Shown here: piece by piece, positions 55,380 to 64,000 of the stretch | How positions within the stretch are numbered: position 1 is the stretch's first letter | Layout: the number at the start of each line of letters is the position of its first letter | Source: Cephalopachus bancanus | Lineage: Eukaryota; Chordata; Mammalia; Primates; Tarsiidae | NCBI GenBank assembly: GCA_027257055.1 | Contig: JAPVLO010000056.1 | Coordinates: forward strand, 8,677,001 to 8,741,000 | Length of the DNA stretch: 64,000 nucleotides | Direction: 5' to 3' | Made by a program: the position numbers and the translations under genes | The notes under the pieces: model-generated | What the model saw: the letters and a program-made list of their open reading frames with translations, nothing else | Database searches by the model: none | Told to the model about the DNA's origin: nothing

Positions 55380-56330
55380 CCTCCAGATTGCCTGGGGATT
55401 TCCCAATGAAAGGCCCTTATGTGTTTGCAAGTGACTATCCTGCTGGGTGATCTTCGCCAATAACTGTTTCTTAGCCTTGCATTGTCGCCCCATGAAAATC
55501 TCGCTTTATTTCACCTTTTTCAGAGAATCTGCAGCTCTCCCTTCTGCCTGTCGTGTGGGTTTACTGAGAGCTAACTTTCAAAGTCATGCATTCTATGGGA
55601 AGTGTATTTTAAACCATGCAGCATCACATTAAAAAGAAATGGCAGTCATTCTGCCCTGGAAACTGTTCCCTAGCATGACATTACTTTAATTCACTGGCTC
55701 CTTGTAATCAAGCTCTAATAAACAGCACCTTTAAATAAGTCCTGCACACAGCCTGCATTGTTCCAATCAATTGAACTACTTAAAAAAGAAAACCTCTGAG
55801 GCTATCCGGCGGCTTCTGAGCTTCCCTCTGTTTTATGGCACAACCTTAGACACGACGTGTAAAAAGGTCAAGACAGCATGTAGGCTTTTGCATTAAACAG
55901 CAGAACACTAATTAGTTTTAGTGACAATGGGGTTCTGTTAGTGTGTTCTAATATTTTGATGCTCGGCTTTGTTTGAAGCCTCTCATCCTAATACACAAAA
56001 GCTCTTCTGTCTTTTAGTTTGTCTTATGCCTTTGTTTTTCAAGCCCATCATCTATTTCTATATTTTCATCAAAAGTCTGCTCTAAAACTTAATTTCAGAA
56101 CAGTTCATTTAAAAGAAGAAAATCAAAAGATAACTTAACATGGAATCCAATATCGCACGTGGAATCTAATGTTTCTCTATGAACTTCAGCCATGTTTTCA
56201 AATCGCAAATGCACATTGTGTTAAAACATATCATCAATGAGTTTTAATATTGATGCATGCTAACTATTCGAGGCAAGTATGCATTGTTACAAAATAGTAA
56301 ACATTAACTGCTGAGAGTTTTACATTTTTT
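55380..56330. promoter_or_regulatory. Repeat-free block, putative enhancer
   Basis: About 950 bp without transposons. Words such as 'cttgtaatcaagctctaata' (55704), 'ccaatcaattgaactac' (55763) and 'aacactaattagttttagtg' (55905; contains the palindromic core 'ctaattag') resemble homeodomain enhancer sequence. No coding frame. Confidence 0.4.
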
Positions 56331-57210
56331 TAAAAATAGATTTCAGCATTCCTGAATTCTATTTTAAATTAGTTGGAGAAATAATATAGTTCCTTAAAAT
56401 CAAACAGTTATTATTTTTCTTTTTCCATCACTACAATTCTGTCTATAGTCTTGCTCTTCTTCTGAAATAGAGTAAATTCCTAAGACATTCTCCAGAAGAA
56501 GGAACTGCAAATAAAGAAAACAGCACTATTTGACACTTTATTAACACCTTGATATCTCTTTGAAATACTGATGACTATAAGTAATTATAGTACGGTGCAG
56601 AAGTATAACTTTCTGCAAAATAAATGAGAAACTGAATGAATTTCCCTCAGTTGACTTGGGAAATTGCCAGTTCCTGTACAAGACAGATTTATGCCACTTT
56701 TGGTATCATTTACTGTTTTTTAGGAAAATCAGTTTGTGGTCAGAAGCTTACATTGGTTACCATCTCTTCAAGAGGCTACTGGGCTAATGCTTTAATAGTA
56801 TCTTCTGATGCTGTTCTTCCCTGGGATTAAAAGCAATCAAAATCTGTAGGTGGGGAAAAAAAATTCCCATTCTTCTTTGTTACCCCTAGCTGACTTGACT
56901 CCGGCCTATGGAAGCTGAACTTTCATGAAAAGAAAATAAAGTTTCTAGGCCTTCATCTTGTAAAGATAGCATCTTTATTCTGTAAATCAATACGCTGCTG
57001 CTTGGTTTACTCTTCAGCTAGAAAGACCAAAACAATCCCTCACCAAGGGAAGTGGGAACACCCCCTCCAAGCCACTTGTCTTCATGGAGTGTCCGCTTCA
57101 ACACTGACTTCTCACTGCTTCCTTGATGCCAGTTTAATTGTTACCAAGACAGACCCAAAGAAGCAAATTCAGTTATAAAACCGACTCTTTATAACCAAAA
57201 TGGGATATAT
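56330..57210. other. Unique sequence
   Basis: No repeat or gene recognised. Confidence 0.3.
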
Positions 57211-57214
57211 GTGA

Positions 57215-57425
57215 GTGTGCCGTAGACTGCTTACCACATGTCAGGCACTGTGCCAAACACACGCGTGCATCCCTTTATTTCATCCTATTAGATAGATCTT
57301 GTTCCTAATCTCCATTTTCCAGAGGAGAAATCTGAGACTCAGAAAGGTTCAGTAACTTGCTTAAGGTCACACAACTCGTTAAGCGAAGCAACTGGGACTC
57401 TAACCTAAATCGGTCACGTGTCAGA
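57215..57425 (-). repeat. MIR
   Basis: 'catgtcaggcactgtgccaa', 'cagaggagaaatctgagact', 'aaggtcacacaactcgttaa' are reverse MIR. Confidence 0.85.
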
Positions 57426-57654
57426 TTTTAGTTTATTTACCACTATATTATGTTGTGTAGCAAAAGCAATAACTGAAGTCTGCTTTCATTTATTTTCTGT
57501 ACTATTTCTAAACATTTTCAAATGACTATTATTGGAACATAATAAAATGGTATTTTCTGGCTCATATATTTTCTGTACCCAACACAAGAAGACACTCAAG
57601 TCTTGAGGCATCTTTATGTCAAGGAACAGGGGAAGGTACCCAAGGTGTACAATC

Positions 57655-57910
57655 AAGCTCACTGTATAATTTAGGCAATTTACTTAACCTCTCTGATCCT
57701 TACTTTCTCATCTGTAAAATGGAGGTAATAATAGCTACCTTCCGAAGGGATCATTGTTGGGATTAGAACTAACAACTTATCCAACACTAACCCCACAACA
57801 GGTGCTGTGAGAAAACTTGACTTATATTGTCTCATTTCTACTATCTTTGCCAACTAAATATTGTTTTAAAAAAAAGACTAACCTATGTTGTCTCATCTAA
57901 CGCTCACAGT
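57655..57910. repeat. MIR pieces
   Basis: 'gcaatttacttaacctctct' followed by 'gatccttactttctcatctg' and 'taaaatggaggtaataatag' is forward MIR (57660-57775). A short reverse MIR-like piece follows (57885-57920). Confidence 0.75.
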
Positions 57911-57982
57911 GATCCCCTGTGAATTTATTTATCCTGACACATATTCAACTAGCTGTTCAAAAAATTACCACCAGTGGGGTGC

Positions 57983-58050
57983 TATTATCATTATAATAAT
58001 CATTATAATAATCATTATAATCATTATAATAATATATTATTATGATGATG
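57983..58050. repeat. (TCATTATAA)n / ATT-rich tract with palindrome
   Basis: Repeated 'cattataataat' units ending in a near-perfect palindrome at 58020-58049. Translation gives only an isoleucine run, an artefact. Confidence 0.9.
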
Positions 58051-58059
58051 CCACATTAT

Positions 58060-58440
58060 TCATGAGAAGTTGATGGTGGCTACCTCCTCCGACCGGCAAT
58101 TATGAGTAATGATGATCATAGGACTTTGGGTTTTCGGCTTTTCTTAGGTTCTCCATGGGGGTGGGGACCTTCAGTTTACAAACTGAGTTAAGGACTCTCT
58201 ACTTGGCCTGGGAGTCTTTAAAACTTGTGGTGGAGTAAAGCTGTGTTGTGAAAGCACTGTCCTCAAGAGTTGTGGTTGTTGCCTGAGGCCTTTTACCTAC
58301 AGCATGATCAAAGTCTTCTTTGTTAGCTAGGCTAGGGTGGATTGCTGACTGTCCCTCCAACACACAGCCCACCCTCTCCCCCAGATTTGTTAATTGGATA
58401 CTCTCTGCCGGAAATCCCTTCTCCTCCTCAATTTTTCAGA
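58060..58440. other. Unique sequence
   Basis: Nothing recognised. Confidence 0.3.
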
Positions 58441-58444
58441 TCTA

Positions 58445-58620
58445 CCTATTATTATTCATTAATTCAAACAACAAAAATTTATCAAGTGTCTACTGTCTTC
58501 ATTTTGTTTGAACTGTTCTGGGTGCTTAGGATTCGGCAGTAAAAAAACAAACAAAAAAAATCCCAACCCCGTGGAGCTTACATCGTAGTGTGATCATTCA
58601 TCATTCATTACACCCATAGC
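58445..58620 (+). repeat. L2 fragment
   Basis: 'aaatttatcaagtgtctact', 'tgttctgggtgcttaggatt' and 'accccgtggagcttacatcg' are L2 3' blocks, with an A-rich insert between. Confidence 0.7.
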
Positions 58621-58624
58621 ACAG

Positions 58625-59020
58625 AGTGGCGCTAGAAATGGTTAATGGCCCAAGGGCTTCAAACCGAGGACTGGTAACGTGGTTGGGTGTCCCAATTACT
58701 CACTAGGGAGCATGCACAGACCTTTGGTTTTCACATAGCGATAACCTTGTAAAGTGGGTGAACAGACTAAGTCACCCCATTTTGGACTAAGTCAAGAATA
58801 GGGGGAATAAAGAACTTAAGCTCCTTCCATGTTTCTGCTGTCCCTCTTCCAAGGAGCCACCCCATCTCACCGGCTCATGACTCAACCCGAGTCTCCATTG
58901 ACCCCCGTTCATAATCACCTGCTGCTCAGTGCCTTATCCGTGCTTCCGCCAATAGGAAAAGGGGCCGGGAGATGGCCCCGAAAACCTGGACTGGTTTTGG
59001 AAGAGCCCAGACTACCAATT
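58625..59020. other. Unique sequence
   Basis: Nothing recognised. Confidence 0.3.
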
Positions 59021-59021
59021 T

Positions 59022-59024
<3 letters not shown>

Positions 59025-59077
<53 letters not shown>
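59025..59077. repeat. (AC)n microsatellite
   Basis: About 52 bp of pure AC. Confidence 0.97.
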
Positions 59078-59078
<1 letters not shown>

Positions 59079-59219
59079 TGTTTTAATAGTGAGTCAGCAA
59101 ATTATTTTTCAAGAATGTAACTACCAGAGCATCACGATACCCAATATGTCTTGGTTCCTAACTCAATATTTTTAATTACTTGCCTTTATTGGTCAGACAA
59201 AATGTAAAGTCAAGTTTCA

Positions 59220-59386
59220 AGTAATACCTTTTATTGGACTCATGGTGGAATATTGACAGATGAGCTTTGGGGATATAGAAAACTCCCCTTTAGGTCACTG
59301 AGGGGTTGACTCTGAGGGACAAATTTCTGCAGGCGGAGAATCCTCTCTGTCAATATTTTACAGTCTGTTCAATAAAAGGTATTACT
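59220..59386. repeat. Long imperfect inverted repeat (hairpin or MITE-like)
   Basis: Left arm 59220-59260 starts 'agtaataccttttattgg' and ends 'aatattgacaga'. Right arm 59347-59386 is its near reverse complement ('tctgtcaatatt' to 'aaaaggtattact'). About 40-bp arms flank an 86-nt middle. Bordering bases 'ttcaa' and 'tcaaaa' might be a short TSD. It may be an old terminal-inverted-repeat transposon. Confidence 0.8.
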
Positions 59387-59429
59387 CAAAACATGGCTGG
59401 GTGTCTTGCTTTGACATTTTAAAAAATGG

Positions 59430-59714
59430 GGCCGGGTGCAGTGACACAAGCCTGTTATCCCAGCACTTTGGGAGGTCGAGGCAAGAGGATTACCTGAGTC
59501 CAGGGATTCGAGACCCGCTTGGGCAACTTGGTGAGACCTCGTCTCTACAGTAAATAAACAAATTAACTGGGCGTAATGGCGCACGCCTGTAGTTCCAGCT
59601 CCTTGGAAGGCTGAGGCAGAGGGATCGCCGGATCCCAGCAGGTGGCAGCTGCAGTGGCCAGGAGCGTGCCACTGCACTCCAGCCTGGGCAACAGAGTGAG
59701 ACTCCAACTCAAAA
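59430..59714 (+). repeat. Young-type Alu
   Basis: 'ggccgggtgcagtgacacaa', 'gtccagggattcgagacccg', linker 'cagtaaataaacaaattaac', end 'actccaactcaaaa'. 'aaaaaatgg' flanks both sides. Confidence 0.93.
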
Positions 59715-59779
59715 AAAAAAATGGTGTGAGCTAAAGATGACATTATGTACAACAGATCTTATGGAGTCATCAGATCTTT

Positions 59780-59895
59780 CTAACTCTTCATTTCCTCATC
59801 TTGGAAATAAGATAAGAAATAAGGCCTGTCCACTTCACAGGGTTGCTGGTATATCAGTCATTCATGCTTGTGAAAACATTTGTGTAACTGGAAAG
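59780..59895 (+). repeat. MIR fragment
   Basis: 'cttcatttcctcatcttgga' followed by 'aataagataagaaataagg' and 'ttcacagggttgctggtat' is MIR 3' half. Confidence 0.65.
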
Positions 59896-59899
59896 TATG

Positions 59900-60570
59900 A
59901 AAAAATATATAGTTATTGATCATTAATAGTCCTAAACTATTAATGCCAATAAGCCTAAGTTAGTAGATATCAAAGAGGTGCTAGCATAGAAAATCACCAT
60001 GGTGGAAGTCCTTTCAAGTTCCTGTCTAAGTCCTAATGATTCAGAGTGTTAGTTCGAGTCAACTAAATTCTTCTAAGTCCTTGCTATGGGCCAGACACTA
60101 CAGTTACATCGATGCCCATCCGCACTTTCATTCAGAGGTAGAGGCTTCTTACAAATAAAACAGGTGAGATGCCATGCATTTGTTCCATAACATTGGCACC
60201 CATGAGGCTCTCTCCTTTCTTACTGTAAAGCCTTCCTTTCCCAAGCTGTCAGGAAGAACAATTCCATTTATGAATCCCTGATAATCTGAAAAAGAGCAGA
60301 TCTATGATTGCTCAATGCCATTCACAGAATCCCCTCAAAAAGCTCCGCATTCTGGTTCAGAAAGAACTGTTGAATTCTAAATATTCTTTCATTCTGGAAT
60401 ACTCAGGGTAACAATTCACTTGACTTCCTTTGCAATCAAATCACAATTAAAAAGAAAGAAAATCCCAGTACTTTCAATGACCTATAGGAGTCTAGACTAG
60501 TCAACACAGACTGATATAAATACCTCATACTTAAAAGAGCATCCTTAGTCACACAGAAGATTAACCCTTT
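59900..60570. other. Mostly unique
   Basis: A possible L2 end at 60065-60130 ('ccttgctatgggccagacac'). Nothing else recognised. Confidence 0.35.
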
Positions 60571-60585
60571 AAATAGTAACAGTTA

Positions 60586-60886
60586 ACCGGGCTCGGTGGC
60601 TCAGCCTGTAATCCCAGCACTTTGGAAGGCCGAAGTGATTGGATTGCCTGAGTCCGTGGGTTCAAGACCAGCCCGGGCAACTTGGCGATAAATAAAAAAA
60701 ATTAGTCTCTGCAATAAATCAAAAAATTAGCTGGGTGTGGTAGCTCGCACCTGTAGTTCCAGCTGCTTGGAAGGCTAAGTCGGAAAGATCGCCTGAGCCC
60801 AGCAGGTCTATGCTGCGGTGGCTGTGAGCGTGCCAACGCACTCCAGCTTGGGTGACGGAGTGAGACTTAATTCTAAATAAATAAAT
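60586..60886 (+). repeat. Young-type Alu with linker duplication
   Basis: 'accgggctcggtggctcagc', 'gtccgtgggttcaagaccag', then a duplicated linker: 'gataaataaaaaaaattag' precedes 'caataaatcaaaaaattag'. The tail is (AAAT)n. The flanks suggest a diverged TSD ('tagtaacagtt' and 'tagcaactgtt'). Confidence 0.93.
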
Positions 60887-60989
60887 AAGTAGCAACTGTT
60901 TAGACCAGTTTAATCCCAATTTTCCCAAAGAAATTGAAGTTTTATCAGCTACCGTTTTCGCTAAAAAACTGGTTTAATGAATTTTTTTT

Positions 60990-61270
60990 TCTTTTGAGGC
61001 CGGTGTGCAATGACACTGGAGTGCAATGACATGATCTCAGTTCACTGTAGCCTCAATCTCCTGGGCTCAAGCAATCTTCCTGCTTCAGCTTCCTGAGTAG
61101 CTGGGACTACAGGCACACGCCACCATGCCTGGCTAATTTTTCTAATTTTTTGTAGAGACAGGATCTTGCTTTGTTGCTCAGGTTGGTCTCACACTCCTGG
61201 CCTCAAGCATTCCTTCTGCTCTGACCTCCCAAAGTGCTGGGATCACAGGTGTGAGCCACCACACTTAGCC
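60990..61270 (-). repeat. AluJ-like SINE
   Basis: Reverse old-type Alu: 'cagttcactgtagcctcaat', 'gctgggactacaggcacacg', 'acaggtgtgagccaccacac'. The right-arm end is rearranged ('gtgcaatgacactggagtgc'). Confidence 0.92.
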
Positions 61271-61374
61271 ACTTCTTTTTGCTAAAGGAATCCACAGATT
61301 CAAACCTGTTGGTGTCTTATTAAAACAATCAAAATTTAGCTAATTTAGCTCATTCCTTCAGTAATTCATTATAA

Positions 61375-61640
61375 TAATAACAACCGTTCATGGAATACCT
61401 ACTATGTGCTGGCCACCGTGCTAGACGTGAGGTTGAGGATAGTCTACAGGAGAGGCAGGCATAGTACAAATGCAATATGATGGAACTGGAGAGAGTGTTT
61501 TGAAAGGGAACCAAGGGAGAATTCCAAGAGAAGATGAGGAGAGTTGTGAGAAGCAGTAAGTCAGTCAGAAAAAGATGGAGCCTGTGGAGAAGGGAATCCA
61601 GAAGGAACAGTGCATGCCAGGTCCCAGAGGGAAAGGAAAG
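61375..61640 (+). repeat. L2 fragments
   Basis: 'gaatacctactatgtgctgg' followed by 'ccaccgtgctagacgtgagg' is L2. The sequence to 61640 resembles more upstream L2 but is weak. Confidence 0.55.
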
Positions 61641-61649
61641 CCCACCTCG

Positions 61650-62810
61650 CAGTTGTCTGCTAGAAGATGCCCCTAGGGTTCTAGGTAAGCTTGTCCCAGG
61701 GCTGCCCAGGCTGACTTAGAAGCCCAGGAGGTTTATTACCTATCAGAAGTCTCTGCTTAGAACCCTGACTGAGCGTCAGGTGATTTTGGTGCCTTGGCAA
61801 AGCCCTGCCCTGAGTGGAGGAAGGAAGGCCCAGTCTCTTTGCCCTTGAGGAAACCAAAGACATTTTCCAACAAGATTTGGCCTGTAGGAAACCCAGCCTG
61901 GGAAGGACAGAGGGAATCATTCAGAAAGATGAAGTAATATTCTTCGGCCTGATTATCCTACTCAATCAGAAATTTATCCTCCGTGAGAAGCCACGTTCTT
62001 TCTCCTCACACAGAAGAGAACTTGGCTTTCTTTTTCATATCTGATGTCACCTCAGGCTGTTGTCTAAGGAATTCTCATTCCCAAAGAGCAAGTGCATTCA
62101 ACTGAGAACAGGAAATAAAGGTAGGTGAAGACAAAACTGGGAGCAGACACTTGGACTTGGCTTTAGCAGAAGAAAGAGTTTCCAAATTTGAAATATCAAG
62201 AAATCAATAATTCCACACACAAAACTCAATAGCATGATTTTGTATTCAGGTCATTTACCCCCTCTGGCTACTGTTTGGTTCAAGATACCTTAACAAACAA
62301 AAAGGTAGTAATAACTAGAAGCAACTGTTTTCCTTTTCATTCTCAGACCACCTAGTAGTTGTGTTGAGGTTGGTTGGTTTGTGTCCACAGGCAATGACTA
62401 TAGGTACCAAAAGGGATTTTTGTAATGGAGTCATACCACTCTGAAAATAGAATTTTGTCATTTAAAAAGTCTAAATGCAACTTTACTTATAGGCACACAA
62501 GCCCAGCATTAAAGAGAATAGTGTCTTTAGTCAGCTAGGCAGATAAATTGAAACATGGAAAGATGGTGTTATCATGTTTTGTTCTCCAAGTTCTCACTAT
62601 CAACTCAGACTACACAAAAATGGCCAAATTTAAGTAAATCAGTATTAGTTTCAAGAATGCATTGTTTTCTAGTCATCTGGTAAGTCAGTATTTCTAAGGT
62701 TGTTTCAGAGAGAAGTGTAATTTCATAAGCCATTATTCTTATTTTTAAAACTAGCAAGTGTGCGTGTCCTTTTTTTAAAAAAAACCATTTCTGCCTTTCT
62801 TAAGAAAATT
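61650..62810. other. Unique sequence
   Basis: No gene or repeat recognised over about 1.1 kb. Confidence 0.3.
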
Positions 62811-62815
62811 GATAA

Positions 62816-62902
62816 GAACATGACCTATTATGTACCTGACCCTGAATTGTACCCCACATCTTTAAAATAAAAAACAATGAAAAAATAATGAACATGACCT
62901 AT
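62816..62902 (+). repeat. Ultra-short L1 3'-end insertion with TSD
   Basis: A 61-bp insert (62829-62889) consists of the last 30-odd bp of the lineage-specific L1 3' UTR ('ctgaattgtaccccacatc' then 'tttaaaataaa') and an A-rich tail. It is flanked by identical 13-mers 'gaacatgacctat' (62816-62828, 62890-62902). It matches the reverse of 52545-52577. Confidence 0.92.
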
Positions 62903-62904
62903 GA

Positions 62905-63190
62905 AAAGCCCAGCCCCGAAAGAACAGCAATCCACAATTAAACATTTCATTGCTCGGTAAAATCTTTCTCCCTTATAAGAAACATCACAGGGCTATTTTC
63001 TGCACTTGAGAGAAATGGCGTTGTGATGACATGTCCCTTTGCATAGCGTGCTCTGTTCCCTGCTTGTCCCCTGCAGAATGTATCCTCCCCAAACACATGA
63101 AACAAATTTTCCTCGAGAACCCCTCTGGGATCTCTTTTGATTAGCTATAGAGAGAAGTTCTCCACCCCTGTTGTCATTAATTACTAGTCA
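62905..63190. other. Unique sequence
   Basis: Nothing recognised. 'gtcattaattactag' near 63173 is a homeodomain-like word. Confidence 0.3.
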
Positions 63191-63330
63191 ATTCATAAAT
63201 ACTTGCTGAACATCTACTAAGGGCCAGGATTACAAAATAAATTCTGGGCTTACAAAAGTGAAAACAATGCCTGGCACCTGCCCTGGCACAGGGTATAGAC
63301 CATTAGGTAGCTGGAGATAGATAAGGAAAA
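63190..63330 (+). repeat. L2 fragment
   Basis: 'gctgaacatctactaagggc' followed by 'caggattacaaaataaattc' resembles an L2 3' end. Confidence 0.55.
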
Positions 63331-63504
63331 GGACAATTACACGACACTACAGGATACCCAGGGGAGTGCTGGGTGCTCTAAACAGGGGCATCTAATCTAA
63401 TCTGAAGAATCATGAACACTTTCCCAGAAGATGGGCTACCTTAGTCGTGTGCTGAGCCAAGGGAAAAAGTGGAGATGTGGGTGCAGATACCAAGCAATAT
63501 CATG

Positions 63505-64000
63505 GCTTTAAGAGGTGATGAGATGATGAACTTGACTGGGCTAGCCCAGGGATGCCCAGATAGCTGGTAAACATTATTTCTGGGTGTGTCTATGAGGGTG
63601 TTTCTAGAAGAGATTAGCATATGAATCAGTAAAGAAGATCTGCTCTTCCCAATGTGGGTGGGCATGATACAATCCACTGAGGGCCTGAGTAGAACAAAAA
63701 GGCAGAGGAAGAAGGAAGAGCAAATTTGACCTCTCTTAAGCTGGGACATCCCTCTTCTTCTGTCCTTGATCATTAGTGATCATTAGCACTCCTGGTTCTC
63801 AGGTCTTCAGACTCGGGCTGGGACTTGCACCATAAGCTCCTCTGTTTGGGGGGCATTTGGGTTTAGACTGGAGCTACCTCACTGGCTTTCCTGGGTCTCC
63901 TGGGCTTGCAGACAGAAGGTTGTGGAACTTCTCAGTCTCCATAATCATGTGAGCAGAGCAGCCCTCATAATAAATCTCTTTTTATTCATATCTCTTATCT
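63505..64000 (+). repeat. Ancient interspersed repeat, same family as 1-275
   Basis: 'gatgaacttgactgggctag', 'gatgcccagatagctggtaa', 'gtgtgtctatgagggtgttt', 'aatgtgggtgggcatgatac', 'tcagtctccataatcatgtg' and 'aataaatctctttttattc' follow one family in order. It runs off the window end. Confidence 0.75.

Noticed and set aside
57885..58073. Open frame with a long isoleucine run
   Set aside because: It is a translation of an ATT-type microsatellite.
1..64000. A new multi-gene biological system (defence, biosynthetic or similar)
   Set aside because: No intact protein-coding gene or operon exists in this window. The notable content is regulatory-looking DNA and retrotransposition products.

Overview
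This window is mammalian nuclear DNA, almost certainly primate. It holds about 26 Alu elements, LINE-1 (L1) pieces, many ancient MIR and L2 copies, MER20/MER1/Tigger DNA transposons, CA and GATA microsatellites and one CpG island. I found no tRNA or rRNA gene, no operon, no CRISPR and no intact protein-coding gene.

The younger Alus share features unlike human AluS/AluY: 'ctcagcctgtaatcc' in the left arm, 'cccgcgggttcgagacc' around the B box, 'aacttggcgagacctcat', 'caataaatcaaaaaattag' in the linker and an 'actccaactcaaaa' 3' end. Several have perfect target-site duplications (TSDs), so they inserted fairly recently. Older AluJ-like copies sit beside them. L1 copies at 46.7 and 52.5 kb share a 3' end I do not recognise from human L1. 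The best inference is a strepsirrhine primate. A Malagasy lemur is more likely than a galago or loris, because I saw no tRNA-derived galago-type SINE.

Layout. 0-8 kb is repeat-rich: old repeat, AluJ, L1, a solo gammaretrovirus-like LTR, MER20, an L1 interrupted by AluJ, and a polypyrimidine tract with a G-quadruplex motif. 9-10.5 kb is unique and AT-rich. 11.7-14.2 kb is the most gene-like part: repeat-free sequence rich in homeodomain, POU and FOX-like words leads into a CpG island (about 12.88-13.92 kb) with a good splice-donor-like site. It could be a promoter, an untranslated first exon or a regulatory hub. 14.5-28 kb mixes L2, MIR, Alu and a MER1 element that splits a MIR. 28.4-31 kb is largely unique and contains an X-box-like RFX motif and paired SOX-like words. 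31-38 kb holds nested Alus, a 44-bp minisatellite, a nearly full-length decayed Tigger1 and a Tigger-type MITE. 39-50 kb is mixed. 50.4-52.5 kb and 55.4-56.3 kb are long repeat-free stretches resembling developmental enhancers. 57-64 kb has microsatellites, Alus, a long inverted repeat at 59.2 kb and a 61-bp L1 3'-end micro-insertion.

Overall this looks like intergenic or intronic sequence near a developmental regulator, with regulatory rather than coding content. The target gene cannot be named from the sequence. The most informative local structures are unusual retrotransposition products (right-arm-only Alus, an ultra-short L1, a TSD-less Alu tail), the inverted repeat at 59.2 kb, the solo LTR, and the CpG island with its flanking non-repeat block.
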